DNA from: JBFJVZ01 sp041623895
GTDB taxonomy: Bacteria > Planctomycetota > Planctomycetia > Pirellulales > Pirellulaceae
Assembly: GCA_041623895.1 (NCBI GenBank)
Contig: JBFJVZ010000056.1
Location: 1 to 25,018, forward strand
Reading direction: 5' to 3'
DNA length: 25,018 bases
Part shown: positions 1 to 8,557 of the stretch, one piece after another
How positions within the stretch are numbered: the stretch's first letter is position 1
How the letters are laid out: the number at the start of each line of letters is the position of its first letter
The notes under the pieces: model-generated
What the model saw: only the letters and a program-made list of their open reading frames with translations
Told to the model about the DNA's origin: nothing
Databases searched by the model: none
Translations under genes and position numbers: made by a program

Positions 1-341
1 ACCCCAGGCCTGCATTCGCTCGCGGAGCTCGCTCTGCTTAGCCTGGGCTATGTAAATTGTCGCCCACTTCGGGGCTACTAAGCCGGACACTCTCCAGGTC
101 CTGGCCTGCGATTCTTCGAGGCTTCTAAGTCGGACTCCTGGTTCTGCTTGGCTGTTTGCGTGACCTATGTTTCAGCGTGTGTCGGTGCGCCGACACGTTG
201 ATTGAGCATCAATATCGTTTTTGACCGCTCGACCGCTGATATCGTCACAATCGGACCGGCGCTCTGCACCAGACGACGGTTCGCGGCAGGCATGTCAGCG
301 AGGATTCTGTCCGATCTTGACGTCCTGATAGGCAAGACCAA
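1..341. repeat. Leader region with REP-like palindromes, no gene recognised
   Basis: I see no convincing coding sequence here. CCCAGGC at 3-9 pairs with GCCTGGG at 41-47 around a core rich in GCTCGC/GAGCTCGC, a pattern like planctomycete REP palindromes. A second GC-rich stretch with similar sequence (GTCCTGGCC, AAGTCGGAC) runs to about 145. A clean stem GTGTCGG (179-185) / CCGACAC (190-196) with a TGCG loop follows. It has no T-tract, so it is not an obvious intrinsic terminator. A - strand reading frame overlaps this region and the methyltransferase but reads as its shadow. Confidence 0.5.
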
Positions 342-1073
342 ATGAGTCTCGAAACTCCTGATATCGCTGAGTCGATCGCTAGTCACGCCGGCGCGCAGTT
401 CTTTGGCAAAAAACTGGACGACTTCGGCGCGGCCGAGCAAGGCCAAAGCATCCTGATTGCGGGTTGCGGATCTGGTCACGAAGCCGCTTGGATCCAACAA
501 CGATTTCAGGCTCGTGTCGAGGCGGTCGATATCGATGATTTTGTCCCCGACCAGCTGCGCGGCCGCCCCAACCTGAATTATCAGATCGCCGGTGTCTGCG
601 ATCTGCCCTTTGAATCCAACCACTTTGATCTGATTTTTTACCACCACGTGATTGAACACGTGGACCGCCCGCGCGAAAGCCTGACTGAGCTGCACCGTGT
701 CCTCAAGCCGGGAGGCTGGCTGTTTATCGGGACTCCGAACCGCCATCGACTTGTCAGCAGCGTGGGGGCACACAAGCAGTCGGAGTGGGAATCGACTTTA
801 AGCAACAAGATCAAAGACAACGTGCGAGATTGGAGCGATCGACTGCGCGGCAAATTCAGGAATGAACTGGGAGCTCATGCTGGTTTCTCGCGACGTGAAC
901 TGGACGGGATGCTCGCTGACTTGTTCCAGGATCGTCGCTGGGTTACGGAAGACTACTTGAAATTTAAATATCAGAACCACCGCCTCAAGCCGCTCATCGA
1001 CATCTCGACGATGCCGCCGGTCAGCTGGTTTGCTGTGCCTTCGATTTACGTATTCTGCCGCAAGTCCAACTGA
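342..1073 (+). CDS. Class I SAM-dependent methyltransferase (Methyltransf_11 type)
   Basis: The 243-residue protein has the class I Rossmann methyltransferase pattern. Motif I is ILIAGCGSG (about residues 37-45), where SAM binds. An acidic residue ends strand 2 (VEAVDIDDF). DLPFESNHFDLIFYHHVIEHV and the following HRVLKPGGWLFIGTPN are the motif IV to VI block typical of Methyltransf_11. No signal peptide or membrane segment is seen, so it is cytoplasmic. It precedes an O-antigen ligase-like gene by about 60 bp and an acyltransferase further on, so it may modify a glycan or lipid-linked sugar in surface polysaccharide synthesis. That role rests on context only. The substrate cannot be told from sequence, and ubiquinone- or demethylase-like alternatives are not excluded. 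The ATG at 342 is the first start that retains motif I; no strong ribosome binding site is visible. Confidence 0.85.
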   Translation: MSLETPDIAESIASHAGAQFFGKKLDDFGAAEQGQSILIAGCGSGHEAAWIQQRFQARVEAVDIDDFVPDQLRGRPNLNYQIAGVCDLPFESNHFDLIFYHHVIEHVDRPRESLTELHRVLKPGGWLFIGTPNRHRLVSSVGAHKQSEWESTLSNKIKDNVRDWSDRLRGKFRNELGAHAGFSRRELDGMLADLFQDRRWVTEDYLKFKYQNHRLKPLIDISTMPPVSWFAVPSIYVFCRKSN

Positions 1074-1134
1074 AGCTTTTCGCGATTATCCTCTGGCAAA
1101 CGCGACCTGGTGACGAGCCGCGAAGCAAGAAAAC

Positions 1135-2466
1135 ATGGGACTATTAATCACACTTTTTTCGCTGTCGGCCGCAGTCTGGACGATTCCGTTGCTCCGCGGC
1201 GGACGTGTGATCTCGCTGGCCATGCTTGTGCTCTTGGTCAGTACGTTGTTTGGACCGTTGTTTTACTCCATCGACGGCCCCGTCCAAATGAGCCTCGATC
1301 GCATTGCGATGGTCGCGTTATTTGGACTGATAGCGATTCGTTGGCGGATGGGCCGATTAAATATTTCCCCGCAGGCACGAACCGATTGGTTGGTCGCGGG
1401 CATCGCAATCTGGTTCTTGATTCGTGTGCTTGGAGATGATGGCTCCGGAATCTCGCTTTGGCTGACATTTGTGTCAATGCCTGTCGGAATGTACGCCGTA
1501 ACCAGGTTGGAGAAAGTCCGCGATCAAGATATTGGCTGGTTCATCAGTGGCCTCATTGCACTTGGCTGCTACTTGGCTATCACCGCTGTCTTCGAGATCA
1601 CCGGATTTCATGGACTGGTCTTTCCTCGCTACATCGCTAATCCAGAGTTGCAAGAGTTCCTTGGCCGCGGGCGCGGACCTTTGCTGAATCCCGTGGGCAA
1701 TGGAATCCTGATCACGATGGCCTTCGTCGCCTCGCTGATCAAGCTGATTCATGCTGATCGCTTGGGCAAACTGACGTTTTCGGCAACCACCTTGATACTC
1801 GTCGCTGGAATTTACGCGACACTGACCCGAAGTGTTTGGGTGGGCGCATTGTTGGCCACCGCCTTGATCGGGCTTGTTTATCTCCCCCGCTGGGTTCGGA
1901 TCATTGGTTTGGCGATGGCAGTACTTTGCGCCGCAGGGTTTGCCATGGGGTTCAGTGACAACCTGCTGAAAATCAAACGTGACAAACATGTCACGGCCAG
2001 CGACGCGGAAAAGTCGGTGCAGCTACGTCCTCTGCTGGTGGTCATCGCCTATGAAATGTTTAAGGATCGACCGGTTGCCGGTCATGGATATCGCCGCTAC
2101 CTGAAAACATCGATTCCCTACCATGCGGTTCGCAATTATGACCTGCCGCTAGAAGAAGTGCGCGGATACGTCCAGCACAACGTGCTGTTGGCGATTCTTG
2201 TCGACACCGGTTTGATTGGCTTGTCCATCATCGTGCTATGGCTCGTGATTGTCTCGGCAATCGGCTGGCAACTCGCACGCGGCAGAGAGTATGAGCTTGA
2301 ATCTCGAATGTTGGGGCTGATATTGATCGGCTTGCTGGCAACCTATTGCTGCAACGGGATGTTCCACGACGTCAGTATCATTCCCATGGTTCACATGGTG
2401 TTGTTTTTCACCGGCGGGTTAGCGGTCACTCGGTTCATGGCAGCAAGGCAAACAGTGGTTCGCTGA
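1135..2466 (+). CDS. O-antigen ligase / Wzy-type polysaccharide polymerase-like membrane protein
   Basis: The 443-residue protein is almost wholly hydrophobic, with roughly ten or more membrane segments, as in the O-antigen ligase (Wzy_C, WaaL) superfamily. The family signature is visible: a helix pair around ATLTRSVWVGALLATALIGLV (about residues 222-242), then a long periplasmic loop (about 270-350) holding GHGYRRY and the HNVLLAILVDTGLIGL segment, where a histidine precedes the next membrane helix. WaaL proteins transfer lipid-linked glycan to lipid A core, and Wzy proteins polymerise repeat units. The sequence does not separate these roles. It sits between a methyltransferase and an acyltransferase 3 gene, consistent with surface glycan assembly at the inner membrane. 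The ATG at 1135 opens directly into the first membrane helix. Confidence 0.85.
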   Translation: MGLLITLFSLSAAVWTIPLLRGGRVISLAMLVLLVSTLFGPLFYSIDGPVQMSLDRIAMVALFGLIAIRWRMGRLNISPQARTDWLVAGIAIWFLIRVLGDDGSGISLWLTFVSMPVGMYAVTRLEKVRDQDIGWFISGLIALGCYLAITAVFEITGFHGLVFPRYIANPELQEFLGRGRGPLLNPVGNGILITMAFVASLIKLIHADRLGKLTFSATTLILVAGIYATLTRSVWVGALLATALIGLVYLPRWVRIIGLAMAVLCAAGFAMGFSDNLLKIKRDKHVTASDAEKSVQLRPLLVVIAYEMFKDRPVAGHGYRRYLKTSIPYHAVRNYDLPLEEVRGYVQHNVLLAILVDTGLIGLSIIVLWLVIVSAIGWQLARGREYELESRMLGLILIGLLATYCCNGMFHDVSIIPMVHMVLFFTGGLAVTRFMAARQTVVR

Positions 2467-2502
2467 AATCTTCCTCTTTCGATTGCATCAACAAGCAAGC
2501 CA

Positions 2503-3483
2503 ATGACCCGTCGCAGGCACGATGATCTCGATCGATTGAAAGGTGTGGCCATCTTTTTGGTTGTGTTGGGGCATATTGTGTCCCGAGAGCCACCGGAAAA
2601 CGCGCACTGGTACATGTACCTGAAAGATTCGATCTATTTGTTTCATATGCCTTTGTTCATGTTCATATCGGGACTGATCTTGGCGTACACGCGAAAGCCG
2701 ATCGAATCGATCAAGGACTACGGCAAGTATTTGAAGTCAAAGTTTATTCGTCTGATCCCGGCCTATCTCGGTTTCGCGGCATTGATCTTCATTGGTAAAG
2801 CCGTCTGCGGACATTTCATGCATGTCGACAATCCGGTGTACACGCCTGCTGACTTCCTCCAGGTGTTGCTTAATCCGCGCAGTTCGTATTGCGCGTACCT
2901 TTGGTACATCTACGTGCTTTTTGTTTTTTATGCACTAACGCCGCTGGCCTATTGGCTGACCAGAAATCGCATCCATCTCTTACTGCCTGTGTGCGTGCTC
3001 GTGCATTTCATGGATGTCACGTCTTATTTCGCGATCTCCAGCATCGCCGAGTATTCACTGGTATTCGCGGTTGGTTGCCTGGCCGGGGATCACTACCAGC
3101 GATACTCGTCATTGCTGGATCGCTATGGTGCTCTGTTCGTCACGCCCTTTCTGGTTGCGCTGGCATTCGCCGTACCTTGGGGCGTTCCCAAGTTTCTGCT
3201 GGGACTGTTGTCAATTCCCGCTTGCCACGCCATGGTCAGGATGAATGCGGCGGATCTTTTGGGAGCCCTCAAGACGCTGGGGAAGTACACCTTTCCGATC
3301 TATTTGATGAATACGGCCTTTATCGGCTTGTCCAAGGGCGTGATGTTTCAGTTCGCATCCTGGGACGGAACGAACTTTTTTTGGTTCGCGCCCACGTTGT
3401 TGGCGGCGGGAATCGCCGGTCCAATTTTGGTCAAGCGGATGGTGATTGCCAGAAACCGGTTTCTGAACACAATTATCGCCTAG
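2503..3483 (+). CDS. Acyltransferase 3 family membrane protein
   Basis: This 326-residue protein has the acyltransferase 3 (OafA/NodX/WecH-like) pattern. It begins with RLKGVAIFLVVLGHIV, containing the conserved histidine of the first membrane helix, and continues with SIYLFHMPLFMFISGLIL, the second signature helix. About eight to ten hydrophobic helices follow to the C-terminus. Members O-acetylate or otherwise acylate sugars of O-antigen and exopolysaccharide from a cytoplasmic acyl donor. The start lies 36 bp after the O-antigen ligase stop, so the two are probably co-transcribed. There is no C-terminal SGNH domain, so this is the short form of the family. The exact acyl group and glycan target are unknown. 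Confidence 0.9.
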   Translation: MTRRRHDDLDRLKGVAIFLVVLGHIVSREPPENAHWYMYLKDSIYLFHMPLFMFISGLILAYTRKPIESIKDYGKYLKSKFIRLIPAYLGFAALIFIGKAVCGHFMHVDNPVYTPADFLQVLLNPRSSYCAYLWYIYVLFVFYALTPLAYWLTRNRIHLLLPVCVLVHFMDVTSYFAISSIAEYSLVFAVGCLAGDHYQRYSSLLDRYGALFVTPFLVALAFAVPWGVPKFLLGLLSIPACHAMVRMNAADLLGALKTLGKYTFPIYLMNTAFIGLSKGVMFQFASWDGTNFFWFAPTLLAAGIAGPILVKRMVIARNRFLNTIIA

Positions 3484-3639
3484 AGCAGAATCTCACCGTT
3501 CGTTCTTTCCGCGCCGGCAATTGCGTCACGAAGTGAACGCGGCAACGTGACTTTTTTCAGGAAATCGCGTAAGTTACTCTCTCCGGCTCAGTGCGATTAG
3601 CGGGCCCCTGTTGACTTACTCTTTAATGCGGTGACAGCG

Positions 3640-4122
3640 ATGACCAAACGTGTACTTTTCGTATGCATGGGCAACATCTGCCGATCCCCCGCAGCGGAAG
3701 CTGTGATGAAGCGGTTTGCGGAAGAATTCGACGTGGATGTCGATGTCGAATCGGCGGGCACGCATGACTATCACGTTGGTGAACCGGCTGATCCCAGAAT
3801 GAAGTCCGCTGCCGAGGCCCGAGGTTACGACCTGATCGGACAGGGACGCCAGATTGCCAAAGAAGACCTGAATTCCAGCACCTTCGATTTGGTGTTGGCG
3901 ATGGACGGCCAGAACCATCGCTTGTTGCAAACGATGGCGGATGGCCCCACGATCCATATTCGAATGTTCAGCGATTACTTGGATGATACTTGGCCAACCG
4001 ATGTTCCAGATCCCTATTACGGGGACGAGGACGGATTCGACGAAGTCCTTGACATGCTCGAGGAAGGTTGCCCGCTGATCCTGCAGACGCTGATGGGGGA
4101 AGATATCTTCGATCCGGACTGA
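3640..4122 (+). CDS. Low-molecular-weight protein tyrosine phosphatase (Wzb/Etp-like)
   Basis: The 160-residue protein has the full LMW-PTP signature. CMGNICRS (Cys9 to Ser16) is the C-x5-R-S phosphate loop with nucleophilic Cys9 and Arg15. DPYYGDEDGF (Asp124-Pro125-Tyr126) is the general-acid loop. Length matches the family. These cytoplasmic enzymes remove phosphate from tyrosine kinases of the Wzc type that govern capsule and exopolysaccharide export, which fits the polysaccharide genes before it. No Wzc-like kinase is in the window, so this target is inferred. I chose the ATG at 3640 over the in-frame GTG at 3631 because it places the catalytic cysteine at the usual distance from the N-terminus. 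An arsenate reductase of the same fold is less likely given the DPY motif. Confidence 0.92.
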   Translation: MTKRVLFVCMGNICRSPAAEAVMKRFAEEFDVDVDVESAGTHDYHVGEPADPRMKSAAEARGYDLIGQGRQIAKEDLNSSTFDLVLAMDGQNHRLLQTMADGPTIHIRMFSDYLDDTWPTDVPDPYYGDEDGFDEVLDMLEEGCPLILQTLMGEDIFDPD

Positions 4123-4140
4123 AACAGTTCTGGCCACCGA

Positions 4141-5292
4141 TCATGTGAGCTGCTCGATCGCCGCATCCAAGATCGGCACGATTTGCCGCATTTGAAACCT
4201 TCCCACGGCATTTCGGGCAGCGGCGGCGATTTCGTTGCGGTTCGCTTCGTCAACCATTGAAACAATCAACGCGACTGCTTCGTCCAGCGAATCGTACAAA
4301 CCCGCTGCCGGCACCAGCTCGGGATAGCTAAGTCGATTCGGTAGAACCGGTGCAGCACCTGCCCAGATCGCTTCGCAAATCGCAATTCCAAAAAACTCGT
4401 GGTCAGCAGTCGAAACCACGATGTCAATCTCGCGTAAATTTCGCCAGTACTCGATTCTTGCTGATGAATACTGATCGACAATGACGTTAGCTGCGAATTG
4501 CTCTCGGATTTTTTGCAACTCCTGGTTGTCTTTCGATCGCGGGCCGAGAAGCAACAAGCGGAAATCGACATTCTCTTGCTGAAGCTGATTCAAGAGCGCA
4601 AGAAAGCGGTCGGGACGTTTATCGTATTCCCAACGTGAAACCCAACCAATGTTCACTGGGCCATACGGCGGTCGCGAACGTGCGGGCAACGGTTGGGCAG
4701 GATCAAAGCCCGGCGGGATGACCTGACTCTTGGCACGCAGCGCGGCAAAATCATGATGCGACCGAGAATCTGGCATCCGTTTGACAAAGGACTCACTCGC
4801 CTCCAAGAAACTGTCGCGGTGAAATTCCGAGTTAAAGATGCACTTTGTCGAGGCAATCGCCGTGATCAAATTGGTGTAGCCATAATGAAAATCGACTCGT
4901 GCCCGCGGCGATCTCGGATAGCTCCACTGGTTTTCGTGAAAGTACGTTGCAATCGGAACATCGGCCCAGCGTTTTTTGCCTTGATCGATGCGGTCCACGA
5001 TGCCCAACCACGCTGGTAGGTCCAGCATATCGCTGCAGAAAATGACGTCGGGCACTTCGGACTGGCGAATCGCTTTCTTCGCAGTCTGAGCCAATGAAAG
5101 CGGTGCGACCCGCATCCTCCATTTCCAGTGTTTTGCCGGGGCGCCGACGATTGTCCAGTCATGACGACTATGGCGGGCCACGCCGTCTAAGAATGCACGA
5201 TGGCTACCACCGTAATAAGGTTCAATCGCCAGAATGTGAAGTGATTTCACCGTCGCATCCAGCTTGTCGCCTAGAGCATCTTCATTATTCAT
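4141..5292 (-). CDS. DUF3524-type glycosyltransferase, homologous to tRNA-queuosine mannosyltransferase (QTMAN/GTDC1)
   Basis: The 383-residue protein carries the DUF3524 N-terminal signature: ILAIEPYYGGSH (residues 20-31), KHWKWRMR (54-61) and FHENQWSYP (119-127). A GT-B C-terminal half follows, with GWVSRWEYDKRPDRF and the GT4-type acidic motif HEFFGIAICEA (Glu299 and Glu307). The vertebrate family member mannosylates queuosine in tRNA-Asp. What bacterial members do is less well established, so a tRNA or a glycan acceptor are both possible. It lies beside polysaccharide genes but on the opposite strand, converging with the tyrosine phosphatase (18 bp apart). Its start codon falls inside the outer arm of a palindromic repeat (5290-5397). 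No membrane segment is seen, so it is cytoplasmic. Confidence 0.85.
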   Translation of the reverse strand: MNNEDALGDKLDATVKSLHILAIEPYYGGSHRAFLDGVARHSRHDWTIVGAPAKHWKWRMRVAPLSLAQTAKKAIRQSEVPDVIFCSDMLDLPAWLGIVDRIDQGKKRWADVPIATYFHENQWSYPRSPRARVDFHYGYTNLITAIASTKCIFNSEFHRDSFLEASESFVKRMPDSRSHHDFAALRAKSQVIPPGFDPAQPLPARSRPPYGPVNIGWVSRWEYDKRPDRFLALLNQLQQENVDFRLLLLGPRSKDNQELQKIREQFAANVIVDQYSSARIEYWRNLREIDIVVSTADHEFFGIAICEAIWAGAAPVLPNRLSYPELVPAAGLYDSLDEAVALIVSMVDEANRNEIAAAARNAVGRFQMRQIVPILDAAIEQLT

Positions 5293-5397
5293 GCGCGGTA
5301 TGGCGAAAAGGGGTCAGGCAGCAATCGTGCGAAAGCACCCTTCCGGCCGCTGGCGGCTATTGCTGCCTGACCCCTTTTCCCGGCGCTACGCCGCATG
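5290..5397. repeat. Large REP-type palindrome between glycosyltransferase and dehydrogenase genes
   Basis: A perfect 20-bp inverted repeat, beginning AAAAGGGGTCAGG at 5306-5325, is matched by its complement at 5359-5378. Weaker outer arms extend it (CATGCG at 5290-5295 against CGCATG at 5392-5397). The arms enclose 33 bp. Palindromes with AAAAGGGGTCAG ends are typical of REP-like elements mobilised by Y1/TnpA-REP transposases. That link is from general knowledge; no transposase is in the window. The element fills the whole gap between two - strand genes and includes the start codon of the downstream one. Confidence 0.85.
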
Positions 5398-5407
5398 CGA
5401 AGATGTT

Positions 5408-6745
5408 CTATGTCTTGCGGATCTTGTCGCGACATGTGATGTTCGCGGTTGCGTTGCGCGTGTCGATCACCAGCGGAGCATATTTGACGATTAATTCGTA
5501 GTCAAATGCCGCGTGGTCTGTAGCGATCAAGACCGCGTCTTGCGACTGCAGAAACTCAGGAGTTAATTCCTGGCTTTCCATCGCCGGCAATTCATGATGT
5601 CGCATTGTCGGCAACAAAGGCACATGTGGGTCACTGTAAGTCAGCTCAGCACCCAAGCCTAATAGCAGTTCCAGCAACTCGAATGACGGACTTTCACGCG
5701 GATCATCGACGTCTTTTTTGTAGGCGACACCGAGCAAGCAGATTTTGCTGCCGCGAACGGATTTCTTAACTTCATTCAAGAATTGGGACGTCCGTGACAC
5801 GACGTACTGCGGCATCGCCCGATTGACCTCGCCGGCAAGTTCGATGAAGCGTGCGTTGTTGCCTTGCTTGCGGGCCAGCCAAGACAGGTAAAACGGATCG
5901 ATCGGGATACAATGTCCACCCAAGCCCGGTCCTGGATAAAACGCTTGGAAGCCAAACGGTTTTGTCTTGGCTGCGTTGATTACTTCCCAGACATCGATGC
6001 CCATCTGATCAAACAGTACCTTCAACTCGTTTACCAGAGCGATATTGACGGCGCGATAAATATTCTCCAGTACCTTGGCTGCTTCAGCGACCTCGCAACT
6101 GCTGACGGACACCACACCCGCAACGGCCGACTCGTATAATGCGCACGCACACCGCAGGCTATCTTCGTCGATCGCGCCCACGACCTTGGGAATACCGGCA
6201 GCCGAAAAGTCGGGGTTGCCCGGATCTTCACGCTCCGGACTGTAGGCGACGAAGAAATCCTTGCCGGCTTTAAGGCCACTTCTTTCCAGAATCGGAACCA
6301 TTACGTCGCGCGTCGTGGTTGGATAGGTGGTGCTTTCCAAGACCACAAGTTGGCCTGGCCGAATCACTTTGGATATGAACTCGCACGTTCCTTCCACGTA
6401 GCGCAAGTCTGGATTTCGTGCTTCATCCAGCGGGGTCGGCACACAAATCAACAAGGCCTCCGGTTCGCTCAGTCGCGACATATCATCGGTCGCCTCAAAC
6501 AGCTCCTTGTCCAACCATTTGCCGATTTTTTCACTGCCGATGTGTTTGATGTAACTTTGCCCTCGCATCAAGGATTCCACCTTGCTGGCGTCCACATCGA
6601 ACCCAAGACACCTGAATTGCTTCGTGGTGAAGGCGTCAATCAGCGGCAGACCAACGTAGCCGAGACCAATCACACCCACGGTGCATTGTCGCGTCTTGAT
6701 TGCGTTCAGCAGTTCTTGGCAGCGAGAAGGAACCGTCGTCGACAT
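5408..6745 (-). CDS. UDP-N-acetylhexosamine 6-dehydrogenase (WbpA/WecC family nucleotide sugar dehydrogenase)
   Basis: The 445-residue length fits the UDP-glucose/GDP-mannose dehydrogenase family. The NAD Rossmann motif GVIGLGYVGLP is at residues 24-34. LESTTYPTTTRDVMVPIL and YSPEREDPGN are family motifs, and GPGLGGHCIPIDPFYL (about 272-287) contains the catalytic Cys279. The C-terminal domain holds KICLLGVAYKKDVDDPRESPSFELL. The spelling around the catalytic cysteine and the YSPERE loop are closest to WbpA-like UDP-GlcNAc 6-dehydrogenases, which make UDP-GlcNAcA for surface polysaccharide. UDP-ManNAc (WecC) activity cannot be excluded. It acts in the cytoplasm and supplies precursor to the polysaccharide machinery nearby. 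Large palindromes flank it on both sides (5290-5397 and 6797-6898), which probably separates its transcription from its neighbours. Confidence 0.93.
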   Translation of the reverse strand: MSTTVPSRCQELLNAIKTRQCTVGVIGLGYVGLPLIDAFTTKQFRCLGFDVDASKVESLMRGQSYIKHIGSEKIGKWLDKELFEATDDMSRLSEPEALLICVPTPLDEARNPDLRYVEGTCEFISKVIRPGQLVVLESTTYPTTTRDVMVPILERSGLKAGKDFFVAYSPEREDPGNPDFSAAGIPKVVGAIDEDSLRCACALYESAVAGVVSVSSCEVAEAAKVLENIYRAVNIALVNELKVLFDQMGIDVWEVINAAKTKPFGFQAFYPGPGLGGHCIPIDPFYLSWLARKQGNNARFIELAGEVNRAMPQYVVSRTSQFLNEVKKSVRGSKICLLGVAYKKDVDDPRESPSFELLELLLGLGAELTYSDPHVPLLPTMRHHELPAMESQELTPEFLQSQDAVLIATDHAAFDYELIVKYAPLVIDTRNATANITCRDKIRKT

Positions 6746-6796
6746 ACAGCTTGTCCGCCTCGATCAGGAGGTTCATGTTGGGGTTGAAAACAGACC

Positions 6797-6898
6797 AGGC
6801 TTCGTCTCAAAAGGGGGCTGACCCTCTCCGGGCACGCCGAATTTTCCTGAAGAAATGAGTGCCCTCCACAGGGGCAGACCCCTCTTGAGACAAAGCCT
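6797..6898. repeat. Second large palindrome, upstream of the dehydrogenase
   Basis: The left arm at 6797-6824 (starting AGGCTTCGTCTCAAAAGG) is matched imperfectly by the complement of 6871-6898, which reads AGGCTTTGTCTCAAGAGG. The inner CTGACCC/GGGGCAG part resembles the GGGGTCAG arms of the palindrome at 5290-5397. Its outer end (GAGAC-AAGCCTAGTTT) recurs at the palindrome near 24559-24575. It occupies much of the gap between the dehydrogenase and the LptF/LptG-like gene. Confidence 0.8.
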
Positions 6899-7034
6899 AG
6901 TTTACTTGCCCCCCATCCAATTCAAAGCGTGGCAGTGTAAAGAATGTCGCTCGTCCCCCGCCAATGCGAACCGATGACGGGCGCGATACCTACATGCTCG
7001 TCTGTGCCAATTCAGTGGGATGGGTGGTCAGTGG

Positions 7035-8231
7035 CTAATAACGCCGGACTCGAGCAATCAGCACGATTCCAATCGTACAGAGCACAACGTTCGCCATCCA
7101 GACGCCATAGGGGGGAATATTGCCGTCTTTTGCCTGTTCCAATCCCAGCAAGAACAGAGGAAAGTAAAGCATCAGCGTCGGCAAGAAGCAAAGCCCAAAC
7201 GTTGTCCAATAGTCACTCGTCTTGGCGATGATCGCCAAGGGGGCACCGACCAAAACAAAGAAAAAGCAACTAAAGCCCTCCGCCCAACGACGCCACGGTT
7301 CGGTGTGTAAGCGGACCAACCGTTTCTTGCTGTGTTTAAGTTGTGCGGACATATATTGGCCAGACTTGCCGGCAATCTGTTCCGGACGTGAGGTTAAAAC
7401 GGCAAAGCCGGTATGAGCAGCCATCTGGCCGACCGTTGCATGCGTCCGACTGTCCTGGCGGATTCTTTCGTCACGTATCAAGCGGAGCGGCAACTCACTG
7501 GGACTTTGCTCGCTGAGGTCCTTGACTTGCATTGCGCCGGATAAGGGAATCTTGAATTCAGTTTCGCCCGGCACGATTCCTTGAAACCCACGACCGCCTT
7601 CAACCTGGCTGTCAACAACTTGCAGCAACAGCGTTTGCGTGTTGGGATCCAGCGTTAGCCGGCCTTCGCGGGCAGAAAGTTTCATGGGACCGTTCTTGCC
7701 GCCATTGTGAACCGTGACGGTCGGATGAATCAGCCTGCGGCCTTTGACTTCCCGGACATGGATAGAAAATCCATGTTCTGATGTATACGAATGCTGTGCT
7801 CGGAGCATTCGATAGACAACATCCTCGATCGACAACAAAACCACCCGGTTCACACCCACTCGGCCCCAAGACACCGAGAGATCCGAAAGGTAAACCGCGA
7901 TCGGACTGAGCAAAGCCGCGAACACCAATGCCGGCTGCAGCACTCGCAACGGCGAAATGCCCGACGCTTTGATCGTGGCGATTTCGCCATCCGCCGCCAT
8001 CCGGCCATAAACGCAACAAACGGAAAAAAGTGCCGTCGCCGGAAAGGAAAACTGCAGCGAAACGGGAATCAGGTAGGGCAGCAACTGAACAATCGCAACC
8101 GGGCCCAAGCCCTCGCTGAGCAGCTTGCGGGCCACCCCAATCAAGAGGATCAACATCGTCAGTACCAGCAGCGCAACGACGAAGATCTTGAGAATCTCCC
8201 AGAGGATGTATCGCGTCAGGTGCGTGGGCAT
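7035..8231 (-). CDS. LptF/LptG (YjgP/YjgQ) family permease
   Basis: The 398-residue protein has the LptF/LptG layout. It starts RYILWEILKIFVVALLVLTMLILLIG, a first membrane helix at about residues 13-34. Two more hydrophobic segments follow (about 48-78 and 98-118), including the family's FPATALFSVCCVYGRMAADGEIATIKASGISPLRVL stretch. A periplasmic beta-rich domain spans about 130-290, and three C-terminal helices run from about 300 to 395. LptF and LptG are the inner-membrane permeases that work with the LptB ATPase to extract lipopolysaccharide and push it to the LptC/A bridge. No second permease or LptB gene is adjacent, so the pair must be elsewhere. It stands alone on the - strand. Whether it plays the LptF or LptG role cannot be decided. 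Confidence 0.9.
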   Translation of the reverse strand: MPTHLTRYILWEILKIFVVALLVLTMLILLIGVARKLLSEGLGPVAIVQLLPYLIPVSLQFSFPATALFSVCCVYGRMAADGEIATIKASGISPLRVLQPALVFAALLSPIAVYLSDLSVSWGRVGVNRVVLLSIEDVVYRMLRAQHSYTSEHGFSIHVREVKGRRLIHPTVTVHNGGKNGPMKLSAREGRLTLDPNTQTLLLQVVDSQVEGGRGFQGIVPGETEFKIPLSGAMQVKDLSEQSPSELPLRLIRDERIRQDSRTHATVGQMAAHTGFAVLTSRPEQIAGKSGQYMSAQLKHSKKRLVRLHTEPWRRWAEGFSCFFFVLVGAPLAIIAKTSDYWTTFGLCFLPTLMLYFPLFLLGLEQAKDGNIPPYGVWMANVVLCTIGIVLIARVRRY

Positions 8232-8557
8232 GAAGCTGCGTCAGGTGCTTAAGGGACGCCAATCCGTGGCATGGTCGAAGGACCCGGGACCACCATGAAC
8301 CTTTAGCAAACTCCAGCCCGGCAAAGGTAGGGGAAATAAGCATCAACAGATGCCCTGCAATTTCCCCAGATCCCCTAGCTTACGAATGGGAACACAAAAC
8401 GCCGGCTCAGCATACCCGAAGCCTTTTTGAGCATGATGTAGCCCTCAAGTCGTAGCCGAATTCGCGAGAATTCCGAGCCACGCTCATCGGGAGTCTTCCG
8501 ACTTCCGCTCCAAGGCTCCTGAACACGGTAACCTGGGCCAGTTGCCCGTCATCTTGA
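8232..8557. repeat. Intergenic region with REP-like palindrome
   Basis: I see no gene in these 326 bp. A palindromic element lies at about 8447-8504. AAGTCG (8447-8452) pairs with CGACTT (8499-8504), and within it GAATTC (8458-8463) and GAATTC (8468-8473) flank a GCGA loop. The text GTAGCCGAATTCGCGAGAAT resembles a REP sequence I know from planctomycete genomes. The half nearest the permease start shows no clear promoter. Confidence 0.5.

Noticed and set aside
165..773. 202-residue - strand frame over the methyltransferase
   Set aside because: It lies antisense to a well-supported methyltransferase with intact motifs and shows no family character.
7612..8346. 244-residue - strand frame over the LptF/LptG-like gene
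   Set aside because: Same strand but another frame; the permease frame has proper membrane helices and family motifs, and this one is a shadow.
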